Shown here piece by piece: positions 1 through 5,115 of a stretch of 6,478 nt of DNA. Location of the stretch: positions 1-6,478 of the forward strand of contig JBFMAE010000218.1 in the NCBI GenBank assembly GCA_040756085.1. The letters are read 5' to 3'. Made by a program: the position numbers and the translations under genes. This DNA comes from JBFMAE01 sp040756085 (GTDB lineage Bacteria > Desulfobacterota > BSN033 > UBA1163). Position 1 is the first letter of the stretch. Every line of letters starts with the position of its first letter. The notes beneath the pieces are model-generated. The model did not search any database and was not told the origin of the DNA. It worked only from the letters and a program-made list of their open reading frames with translations.

Positions 1-62
1 TCCCCAATCAGAAGTTTATGATCTACAAGGAGGGTAAGAAATTATGGGAGTTCCATCTATGA
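1..62 (+). CDS. possible 3' end of an upstream gene, truncated by the window edge
   Basis: The third frame is open from the window edge to a TGA at 60-62 and ends in ...KFMIYKEGKKLWEFHL. The composition looks protein-like, with alternating charged and hydrophobic residues. The other two frames close at 19-21 and 35-37. Twenty codons are too few to recognise a family or prove coding, so this is only a possible C-terminus of a gene lying left of the window. Confidence 0.2.
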   Translation, partial: PNQKFMIYKEGKKLWEFHL

Positions 63-178
63 ATGAAAAACAAACCATGTCCACAAATCGTTTCCCATAT
101 GTGCACAAATGATTTTTACGTAACAGCTTTTTTTAGGTGTTGGAGTCGTAAGGAATTGTGTTATGATATAAAAAAACG

Positions 179-307
179 ATGATCGAGGAGGCAGAATGCC
201 TGAAATGGCTCCATTTGGCTCAGCAGCTGCGTAATATTCTGGCTATGGAACAGGAAAATACCATGGACCTGGAGCAGACTCTCAGAAAATTGATAGACAT
301 GGGATGA
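179..307 (+). CDS. possible 42-aa ORF, perhaps a gene remnant
   Basis: An ATG-to-TGA frame encodes a 42-aa, strongly helical, amphipathic peptide (core LKWLHLAQQLRNILAMEQE). It has one Cys (residue 7) and many Leu, Gln and Glu, as in a real protein helix. No Shine-Dalgarno sequence precedes the ATG at 179. A good one (GAGGAGG, 185-191) precedes a different-frame ATG at 196, which gives only a 12-aa peptide. A weak promoter could sit just upstream: TTGGAG at 140-145, 16 nt, then TATGAT at 162-167. The best reading is a small protein gene or the residue of a longer one. No family was recognised. Confidence 0.22.
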   Translation: MIEEAECLKWLHLAQQLRNILAMEQENTMDLEQTLRKLIDMG

Positions 308-330
308 ATTTTAATCCCCCCCAAGGTTAA

Positions 331-441
331 GGTAAACCCCGCCCCCGCGTTAAAACGCGGGGCATTGGGGCCATTTGGATTTAAATCATTCATTCTCGTG
401 ATAAATCATAGGGCTTTCTGCGGGGTGGGGTAAATTTTTTT
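331..441 (+). other. GC-rich hairpin island ending in a T-run; possible terminator or structured RNA
   Basis: In an AT-rich background this stretch holds CCCCGCGTTAAAACGCGGGG (343-362), an 8-bp GC stem with a TAAA loop. An alternative longer pairing joins ACCCCGCCCC (336-345) to GGGGTGGGGT (422-431, with one G-T wobble) and is followed by T7 at 435-441. A further 9-bp inverted repeat, CATTTGGAT (372-380) and ATCCAAATG (444-452), lies inside and just beyond it. The 3' T-run suits factor-independent termination of transcripts from the left. The compound fold is more elaborate than a typical terminator. Confidence 0.35.
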
Positions 442-469
442 CCATCCAAATGACAATCTCCGCTATCCT

Positions 470-498
470 TAATTGACCCTTCTTGTCAATTATTTTTT
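470..498 (+). terminator. candidate rho-independent terminator with an AT-rich stem
   Basis: TAATTGAC (470-477) pairs perfectly with GTCAATTA (485-492) around a 7-nt loop, and T6 follows directly at 493-498. The geometry is right, but the stem has only two G-C pairs, so termination would be weak. It lies about 160 nt after the possible 42-aa ORF. Confidence 0.35.
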
Positions 499-901
499 CT
501 AGGAATTAATATTGTTTTTATATATCAATAAGTTACGTATTTTTGAACGATTTTTGTTAGTTTGGCAATAAATTTGCAATTAATTTTAGCATGATCCGAT
601 ATAAAAATTTTTTGAAATATATTCTCCTCTAATTCTCCTCATTTCTTTTATTCCAATCCCTATGCCGATTAGGCCCAGGGTAAAAGATATAATGATCATC
701 CAACAATTTCTGAGAAAATGGTTTATACAAGAGAGAAAAGTATGACAAAATGTACGAAAGAAGGAGTGTTAGCCAATCTTTATTTAATGAAGATCCATTT
801 CCTCATCCTTAAACTAGTTATTATCCGGGAAATCTCATCCCTTTTGACGAGAATCCTTCATTAACGATTATGATCCAAAGACTGTCCCTTTCCCGAAAGT
901 G
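499..901. other. AT-rich stretch without a supported gene
   Basis: No convincing coding region is present on either strand. The longest plus-strand frame is 718-864 (48 aa, or 40 aa from the ATG at 742). It is hydrophobic and has no clear Shine-Dalgarno sequence. A sigma-54-like site lies at 563-578. After it, ATG 591 opens a 13-codon frame (MIRYKNFLKYILL, then TAA). Read past that stop, the frame continues with hydrophobic FSSFLLFQSLC before a second stop at 681-683. That resembles a decayed signal peptide. Confidence 0.5.
563..578 (+). promoter_or_regulatory. sigma-54-like (-24/-12) promoter site without an obvious intact gene
   Basis: TGGCAA, five bases, then TTGCA matches the sigma-54 consensus TGGCAC-N5-TTGCA at all but one defined position. 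The GG (564-565) and GC (576-577) are exactly 12 bases apart. Transcription would start near 589, two bases before an ATG at 591 whose frame closes after 13 codons. The next real gene starts at 964. AT-rich sequence raises the chance of a random match. Confidence 0.4.
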
Positions 902-930
902 TTGACAATTCATGTTAATTCTGATAAATT
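902..930 (+). promoter_or_regulatory. sigma-70 promoter for the 97-aa exported protein
   Basis: A perfect -35 hexamer TTGACA (902-907), a 17-base spacer and TAAATT (925-930, 4 of 6 to TATAAT) place the start of transcription near 937. That leaves a short leader containing the GGAGG at 952-956 ahead of the ATG at 964. Confidence 0.6.
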
Positions 931-963
931 TTCATTAAAATGATTCGTCAGGGAGGAATTTCT

Positions 964-1257
964 ATGAAAAGATTTAAAAAGGCGTTGTTAATACTGTTGA
1001 CCTTTTCTTTGGTCATTGGGGGTCTTTATTCGATGGGATGGTCACAGGAGAATGCTATTCGAGATGAATGGAATATCTTGGATTTACTCGTAGCAAGACC
1101 CCTTGGGATTGTCGCAGGAATCGCTGGGACGGGTGTCTTCGTTCTCTCCCTTCCATTTACCATTCCCACAGGAAGTGTGGATGATGCGGCTAAAATGTTT
1201 ATTATCTCACCGTTTAATTTCTCCTTTGTACGGGAATTTCCAGACGAAAAATTATAG
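964..1257 (+). CDS. small exported or membrane-anchored hypothetical protein, 97 aa
   Basis: The start at 964 is chosen because GGAGG (952-956) sits 7 nt upstream; the in-frame ATG at 940 has no such site. The protein opens with a basic N-terminus (MKRFKK) and a hydrophobic core (residues about 7-22), typical of a signal peptide or membrane anchor. A signal-peptidase-like cut could fall after Ser27 (GWS|QE). Residues about 44-66 (ARPLGIVAGIAGTGVFVLSL) form a second hydrophobic, glycine-rich stretch. It is followed by Pro-rich PFTIPTGSVDDAAK and a terminal SPFNFSFVREF segment. The pattern 'RPLG...GTGVFVLSLPF' recalls small envelope proteins of unknown function I have seen in Proteobacteria, but I cannot name the family. 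It has its own promoter and appears monocistronic. Inner-membrane or envelope location is inferred. Confidence 0.75.
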   Translation: MKRFKKALLILLTFSLVIGGLYSMGWSQENAIRDEWNILDLLVARPLGIVAGIAGTGVFVLSLPFTIPTGSVDDAAKMFIISPFNFSFVREFPDEKL

Positions 1258-1298
1258 AACTTCTTTTTATCCGCAGAGAATAGATTTACCCCTATTGG

Positions 1299-1377
1299 AA
1301 AGCCCCAGGCTTCAGACTGGGGATGAAGACAATTTCAAATCTGAAGATAAAGAAAAGCCCCGTCCTTTAGGGCGGAG
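1299..1377 (+). repeat. two tandem 'AAAGCCCC' hairpin units between genes
   Basis: The first unit starts AAAGCCCC at 1299-1306 and folds as CCCCAG (1303-1308) with CTGGGG (1317-1322). The second starts AAAGCCCC at 1354-1361 and folds as CCGTCC (1360-1365) with GGGCGG (1370-1375), one G-T pair, around a TTTA loop. The same AAAGCCCC core recurs at 1691-1698 and 1852-1859. The TTTA-looped unit resembles the subterminal hairpins at the ends of IS200/IS605-type elements, but no tnpA or tnpB remnant is visible, so that link is a guess. No T-run follows either hairpin, so they are poor terminators. The rest of 1258-1477 shows only a weak TACCTTT/AAAGGTA hairpin near 1405-1426. Confidence 0.4.
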
Positions 1378-1477
1378 ATATAAGGGATTTACTTAAAGAA
1401 TGATTACCTTTTTATGGATAAAGGTAGAGGGGTGTGTTTAAACGGTTTGAGATGATCTCTTTTTTTGCCCTAATTCC

Positions 1478-1666
1478 TTACCAGATTTCCATCTCCCGAT
1501 GTTCTCCCTTCAACTTCCGATGGCAAAAGGGACAGGGTTTCCCTTCTTGAATCAATACTTCCTTCATCATCTCGATCAACTCATGATCCTCAAGAATTTG
1601 CTTCACAATGTGGGGATGGGGTTTTCGATCATATTTCCGGTAAGGAAAACTACTCTTCCCACTCAT
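1478..1666 (-). CDS. 62-aa protein with a CPFC zinc-knuckle half, function unknown
   Basis: The ATG at 1666 has an excellent Shine-Dalgarno sequence, AAAGGAG (1680-1674), 7 nt upstream, which argues strongly that this short frame is translated. The N-terminal third is basic and rich in aromatic residues and His (FPYRKYDRKPHPH, residues 7-19). Residues about 20-41 form an acidic amphipathic helix. The C-terminus carries C45-P-F-C48-H and a further His at 56. One CxxC pair plus His49/His56 could bind one metal as a Cys2His-type knuckle or by dimerisation, but a full zinc ribbon with a second CxxC is absent. Its own promoter and a long structured leader lie upstream. It shares orientation with the PilZ operon that ends at 1973 but appears separately transcribed. 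No family was recognised. Confidence 0.6.
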   Translation of the reverse strand: MSGKSSFPYRKYDRKPHPHIVKQILEDHELIEMMKEVLIQEGKPCPFCHRKLKGEHREMEIW

Positions 1667-1883
1667 CTCTCTACTCCTTTACCCCGTTAGAAAGCCCCGC
1701 CGTTTACTCCATTGGATAGTAAACATCCTACGGGGTTTATGACGGGACCCGTAGAAATTTGCAACGGGTCGGGGATGATAAGAATAAATAGTATTTCATC
1801 CCGTTTAGAGATACATCTCTAACGGGATTCATCTTAGAAAGGGTAGGGTTTAAAGCCCCATCCTTTCTTTCTAACGGGGTTTG
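1667..1883 (-). promoter_or_regulatory. long, heavily structured 5' leader closed by a 14-bp helix; candidate cis-regulatory RNA or palindromic-repeat cluster
   Basis: From a predicted start near 1883 the minus-strand RNA begins almost at once with ACCCCGTTAGAAAG (1880-1867). The exact reverse complement, CTTTCTAACGGGGT, lies at 1694-1681, and the SD AAAGGAG (1680-1674) abuts it. Inside, in plus coordinates, are: a 14-bp hairpin with one bulge at 1798-1828 (ATCCCGTT/AACGGGAT plus AGAGAT/ATCTCT); GACCCGT (1746-1752) with ACGGGTC (1764-1770); and GTTTACT (1702-1708) with AGTAAAC (1718-1724), enclosed by CCCCG (1695-1699) with CGGGG (1731-1735). The first arm can instead pair locally: CTTTCTAA (1867-1874) with TTAGAAAG (1834-1841). 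That gives two exclusive folds, as in a switch. A cluster of REP-like palindromes would look similar. Confidence 0.5.
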
Positions 1884-1889
1884 TTTTTT

Positions 1890-1918
1890 ATTATATCCTT
1901 TCTTTCTTTTCTTGACAA
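1890..1918 (-). promoter_or_regulatory. near-consensus sigma-70 promoter for the leader and 62-aa gene
   Basis: On the minus strand TTGTCA (1918-1913, 5 of 6) is followed by exactly 17 bases and a perfect TATAAT (1895-1890). This is the strongest housekeeping-type promoter in the window. Transcription would begin near 1883, right at the first arm of the structured leader. It lies about 55 nt past the stop of the last PilZ gene. I see no clear terminator between that stop and this promoter, so read-through from the operon is possible. Confidence 0.7.
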
Positions 1919-1972
1919 GAGAAGGGAAAAAGTGGCTCATTTTGGTATGAAAAGTTTCGAGGGGGAGTAAAA

Positions 1973-2443
1973 TTATTTTGAAAGACTTCTTAAAAAATTT
2001 TTCAATCTGTTCAGGTCCTCTGAAGAGATATCGACAAATTTCACGCCGCATCGATAATCTCCCCAGCCCTTTCCAAGGTGAATATCCATCCAAACCACCT
2101 CGACCAGCATTTCGATGGAATTCAATCCAGAACCTGAAGCAAAGAAGAGTTTTAGTCTCAGAAATTGACCCATCTCCACCTGTTCCGGAATGTATATCAG
2201 TAACCCACCTTCACTGGCATTGGTCGCCCGTCCAGGATTAGTGATAGGTGAGTTGGCCTGATAATATTCTATTGGCAGGTCGATCGTAAATCTGGGATAG
2301 GTTCTCCTTTCGAGATTGACGATTCCGACACGGGATTTTATTTCCTTTCCTTCTGTTTTCACTCTACCTTTTCGATCCACCTCTAGTGAAGTGACTGGCT
2401 CCCCACTTTCTTCTGAAGAGACGGAATGGATCGGCATTCCCAT
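1973..2443 (-). CDS. PilZ-domain protein, predicted c-di-GMP receptor, 156 aa
   Basis: The C-terminal two thirds form a PilZ domain. The c-di-GMP-binding RxxxR loop is R47-TYP-R51 and the second motif is N75-A-S77-E-G-G80 (the D/NxSxxG element). Beta-strand-like segments and a C-terminal helix (SEDLNRLKNFLRSLSK) follow. The first 40 or so residues are charged and poorly conserved in appearance. I place the start at ATG 2443: AAGGA (2457-2453) lies 9 nt upstream and overlaps the stop of the preceding gene, a coupled arrangement. A longer frame from GTG 2497 (174 aa) would overlap the upstream gene by 41 bases and has no ribosome site. ATG 2437 is another option. It is the last gene of the operon and a close paralog of the PilZ gene at 5116-5517. 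PilZ proteins pass c-di-GMP signals to motility, polysaccharide or secretion machinery; the partner is unknown. Confidence 0.9.
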   Translation of the reverse strand: MGMPIHSVSSEESGEPVTSLEVDRKGRVKTEGKEIKSRVGIVNLERRTYPRFTIDLPIEYYQANSPITNPGRATNASEGGLLIYIPEQVEMGQFLRLKLFFASGSGLNSIEMLVEVVWMDIHLGKGWGDYRCGVKFVDISSEDLNRLKNFLRSLSK

Positions 2444-2456
2444 ACCTCTATGTCCT

Positions 2457-2843
2457 TCAGGGATTCTGGGAAGCCTCTCCCAATTGATATCGGCCACTGA
2501 GTAGTTGCTTTAGTTTCTGGTGATCCTCCTCTAAGATCTGGATAAATTTTAATCCATATTGATAACCTTCCCAATCTTCTTCCCAATGAAGGTCTTTCCG
2601 GATGATCTCCGCTAATACTTCGAAATTGGCCAATTCGAACTCCTTTGGAAATAAGACCGCAATATTCAATTTTGTACCGATCGGTATGTTCTTGACAGAA
2701 TTGATGAGAAGCCCTACCTCACTCGCATTGACGACAAGGCCTCCATGAGCATAGGGGGCATTCATGACTCGATATTCAAGGGGCAGATCCATAAATAATC
2801 TTGGAGATTTCCTTCTCTCCTTAGGAGGATTTGATCTCTCCAT
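2457..2843 (-). CDS. PilZ-domain protein, predicted c-di-GMP receptor, 128 aa
   Basis: This is a single-domain PilZ protein with R11-KSP-R15 as the RxxxR motif and N39-A-S41-E-V-G44 as the NxSxxG motif, so the ligand-binding residues look intact. The fold continues to a C-terminal helix (EEDHQKLKQLLSGR), followed by a short tail. The ATG at 2843 has GGAGG about 8 nt upstream. The gene begins 23 nt after the stop of the 665-aa gene, and its own stop overlaps the ribosome site of the next PilZ gene. All three therefore form one transcription unit. It is more diverged than the other two PilZ proteins here (for example NASEVG instead of NASEGG). A cytoplasmic c-di-GMP receptor is expected from the family; its target is unknown. 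Confidence 0.92.
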   Translation of the reverse strand: MERSNPPKERRKSPRLFMDLPLEYRVMNAPYAHGGLVVNASEVGLLINSVKNIPIGTKLNIAVLFPKEFELANFEVLAEIIRKDLHWEEDWEGYQYGLKFIQILEEDHQKLKQLLSGRYQLGEASQNP

Positions 2844-2866
2844 CCGAATCCCTCCAGCGATATTTA

Positions 2867-4864
2867 TTAATCACTCCTCATCCCTTTTACAGAAGGATTA
2901 AAATGCAAAAAGAGTCTTGAACAGAACGTTTCAAAGAGGCACCCCTCACATTGAGGTTGAGTCGGGAAACAATGTCCCCCCTCTTCTTCCTTCATCCCTA
3001 CCCAGATCATGGGCTCCTCCACCTTCACGGGATCCTGAGGAAAAGTCGCTTTAGCGAAAGATTGAATCTTTAGATCTCCCATCGAATTCCTTCCTTGATA
3101 ATGGTCAAAGTGGGGATCGACCACCCCCAACCGAGAGGCTACCCGGTAAAGGCTTTCCCCTATGAGGAGGGGTGTATTGGAAAAATCGATCTCCACGACA
3201 TCTGGAATCAATTCATTGATCCACCGGATGGCCTTTCGACTATTTCTATTACTCATATGAGGAATGACTCGGACCAACCGCTCTAAATCTGGAGCGTTCC
3301 ACTTCTTTTTTTCGATGATGTTGTTCGCGATTTGTTGGAGCCTGGGAATGGCCCTACGGAATAGGTCCCTCCAGCTCTCTCCGGAGAAAAATGGTGTCCC
3401 TTCGAGAGGGGGAATCTCCTCAAGGGAGAGATTAGTTTGAATGATGAGCCTGAATGCTCTTTGTGTGTTTTCCAAGGCTTTCCCCGAATGGTTCATCTGG
3501 TCAGGTCCCTGATCGAACCTGGCATGGATCAATATGGTCAAAAGGGAATGAAGGGGATTCGCAAATCCCTCCTCTTTTTGTTGAGCATCAAACCACATCG
3601 AAAACATATCGCGGGGTTTTTGATAATAATTCTCAATAGCATTTCTGAAATCACCCATCCAGGGGAAAAGAGGTGGTTCCTCTTCAGCCTCGACCTCTCC
3701 CGTCTCTACAGAAATTTCCTCCAATAACTGGGTGGCTTCCTTTAACGGAGATAGATCCAGGTGGGTTTCTTGGAAAATGTTCTCCGAGTTATTATGATGT
3801 CCCTCCCATTCCGGTGGAAAAGCTTCTTCCTCTGTCTCCTCTTCTGATACAGGCAAGGTAATCATTGGAATAGGTTCCTCCTCAATAAATTTCTCCGATG
3901 CCTCATCCGATTCTTTCTCATCCTCTTCCGTCTTTTTCAAGGTGAAATCGATGGTCTGTTCTATGCTTTCCGAGATCACCTCTAAAGGAATCTCATCGAG
4001 TTTCAATAAAAGAGGCTCTTCCTTCCCTTTTTCTTCACCCTCTCTCACCGTCTCCAGGTCCTCCACGATCGGAAGGGGAGAACTTTCTGGCTCTAAAGAC
4101 TGGAAGTGGTCCATCTGGATTTCCGCACTCTTTTCCAACAACATTTCTTCAGGAGGTTCGGTGATTTCCATGGGTCGGGTTCCCCCTTTACCTCTTGGTG
4201 ACAAAAATGCAGAGGAGATGAATTTTTCACCTCCCTCTCTTATCTCAATCTCCACCCACTCCCTCTTTTTTCTTCGATCAATAGCAGGAAGGGGGTACCC
4301 TAAAGAATTCTTGAACGCCACGGTGATTCTCTGAACAGGAAGACCGCCCTCAAAAACCAGCTTAAAGGGAGAGACTTCTCCCGGTGGAAGAGGGTTGATC
4401 GGAAGAGGAATTTCTTCAAAAGTAATAAATTCATCGAATGCGTCGAAAAGTTGGATTAAGACCCAGGTATCATTCAGACTTTCCGAAAATATATTTTTTA
4501 CCCTCCCTACGACATTCCATGCTCCACTTTGTGTCCTCCTGAGATAAGATGATTCCAAGGCCACACGATAGGGGGCCATTTCTTGAAATTCGAGAAAGAT
4601 TGGTGGAAAATCGTATTTTTTTTCAACCGAGACAACGGCTCCAAAAGCCTTGAGGGTATTGGCCAATATTTCCGATTTTTTTAAAGAGAGATTTTTTTTG
4701 AGGATGATGGGGCAGCGGTCAACGATCTTTCTTAAAAGAGAAAGTTCGATCCCGAAATTTTCAGAAATGTTTTTACAGAAAAACTCTTTTTTCTCTTCCG
4801 TGTTATCCCCGATACTGATGAGGAGGACTCGATATCTCCCCTCTTCCTGATTCTTTCTATGCAT
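2867..4864 (-). CDS. 665-aa multidomain protein: L7/L12-like, FxLYD-like, acidic linker, degenerate endonuclease III-like Fe-S domain
   Basis: The ATG at 4864 has AAAGGA about 5 nt upstream. Residues about 12-84 resemble the ribosomal L7/L12 C-terminal fold (ILANTLKAFGAVVSVEKK matches its helix plus final strand). Residues about 97-188 look like an FxLYD-type beta domain (GRVKNIFSESLND, then WVLIQLFDA and the PLPPGEVSPF turn). Residues about 230-400 are a Glu-rich, probably disordered linker. Residues about 402-650 resemble the endonuclease III (HhH-GPD) fold and end with C632-X6-C639-X2-C642-X5-C648, the spacing of the endonuclease III [4Fe-4S] loop. The segment SLYRVASRLGVVDP matches the 'VDTHVFRVANRLGL' helix. 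However, the catalytic Asp position is Gly569, and the hairpin 'LPGVGRKTA' is replaced by IPHMSNRNSRKA. Glycosylase activity is therefore unlikely; DNA binding or redox/iron sensing is an inference. There is no signal peptide, so it is probably cytoplasmic. It is the first gene of an operon with two PilZ genes. Confidence 0.85.
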   Translation of the reverse strand: MHRKNQEEGRYRVLLISIGDNTEEKKEFFCKNISENFGIELSLLRKIVDRCPIILKKNLSLKKSEILANTLKAFGAVVSVEKKYDFPPIFLEFQEMAPYRVALESSYLRRTQSGAWNVVGRVKNIFSESLNDTWVLIQLFDAFDEFITFEEIPLPINPLPPGEVSPFKLVFEGGLPVQRITVAFKNSLGYPLPAIDRRKKREWVEIEIREGGEKFISSAFLSPRGKGGTRPMEITEPPEEMLLEKSAEIQMDHFQSLEPESSPLPIVEDLETVREGEEKGKEEPLLLKLDEIPLEVISESIEQTIDFTLKKTEEDEKESDEASEKFIEEEPIPMITLPVSEEETEEEAFPPEWEGHHNNSENIFQETHLDLSPLKEATQLLEEISVETGEVEAEEEPPLFPWMGDFRNAIENYYQKPRDMFSMWFDAQQKEEGFANPLHSLLTILIHARFDQGPDQMNHSGKALENTQRAFRLIIQTNLSLEEIPPLEGTPFFSGESWRDLFRRAIPRLQQIANNIIEKKKWNAPDLERLVRVIPHMSNRNSRKAIRWINELIPDVVEIDFSNTPLLIGESLYRVASRLGVVDPHFDHYQGRNSMGDLKIQSFAKATFPQDPVKVEEPMIWVGMKEEEGGHCFPTQPQCEGCLFETFCSRLFLHFNPSVKGMRSD

Positions 4865-4873
4865 GATGTTCCT

Positions 4874-5035
4874 TTAGACCGAGTGTTTTACCCCTTTAAA
4901 CGATGGGTGAACTTCCATCCAAAGAAAAAGAATGCAGTTTCTTCTCACCGAAATCCTGATAAGCGTGGTACATTTTTTATTCTTATTTTTAAATAATTTT
5001 TTAAATAAGTTCAACATATTTTTTTCTTTATCCAT
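4874..5035 (-). CDS. possible small ORF just upstream of the 665-aa gene
   Basis: From ATG 5035 a 53-aa basic frame runs to a TAA that touches the ribosome site of the 665-aa gene, leaving a 9-nt gap that would suit translational coupling. It begins MDKEKNMLNLFKKLFKNKNKK, a Lys-rich amphipathic helix, and has Cys residues at 22 and 34. No Shine-Dalgarno sequence precedes ATG 5035, the inner ATG at 5017, or a TTG at 5065. The Lys/Asn/Phe-rich composition is what AT-rich leader sequence gives by chance. It could equally be untranslated leader of the operon. Confidence 0.2.
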   Translation of the reverse strand: MDKEKNMLNLFKKLFKNKNKKCTTLIRISVRRNCILFLWMEVHPSFKGVKHSV

Positions 5036-5115
5036 TGGCTTTAAAAAATGGGCATTGGGGGACAACTAAAATGGACAATGAGGAGGATCCAGTGTGTCAC
5101 GGTGGGGAGTTTGTT

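Noticed and set aside
44..112. 22-codon plus-strand frame behind AAGGAGGG (27-34)
   Set aside because: The ribosome site and 9-nt spacing are good, but the peptide (MGVPSMNEKQTMSTNRFPYVHK) has no recognisable feature and overlaps the possible end of another frame; chance is likely.
718..864. 48-aa hydrophobic plus-strand frame
   Set aside because: No clear ribosome site, and Leu/Ile-rich composition is expected by chance in AT-rich DNA.
1299..1377. TnpB-associated guide RNA or intact IS200/IS605 element
   Set aside because: Only end-like hairpins are seen; no transposase or TnpB coding sequence or remnant is present in the window.
1103..1396. 97-aa plus-strand frame overlapping the exported protein
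   Set aside because: It lies mostly in another frame of the 964-1257 gene and then runs through the hairpin repeats; no ribosome site or protein-like features.
1681..1880. MITE with 14-bp terminal inverted repeats
   Set aside because: The inverted repeats fit, but no clear target-site duplication flanks them, and their exact position between promoter and ribosome site favours a leader RNA. It remains an alternative to that finding.
2444..2497. N-terminal extension of the PilZ gene to GTG 2497
   Set aside because: It would overlap the upstream PilZ gene by 41 bases and has no ribosome site, while ATG 2443 has AAGGA at 9 nt.
3942..4334. 130-aa plus-strand frame antisense to the 665-aa gene
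   Set aside because: It is the mirror of the Glu-rich linker (Ser/Phe-rich product), a usual shadow of low-complexity coding sequence.
4986..5014. sigma-70 promoter (TTGAAC, 17 nt, TAAAAA) for the 665-aa operon
   Set aside because: Only 4 of 6 matches in each hexamer in very AT-rich sequence; not distinguishable from background.
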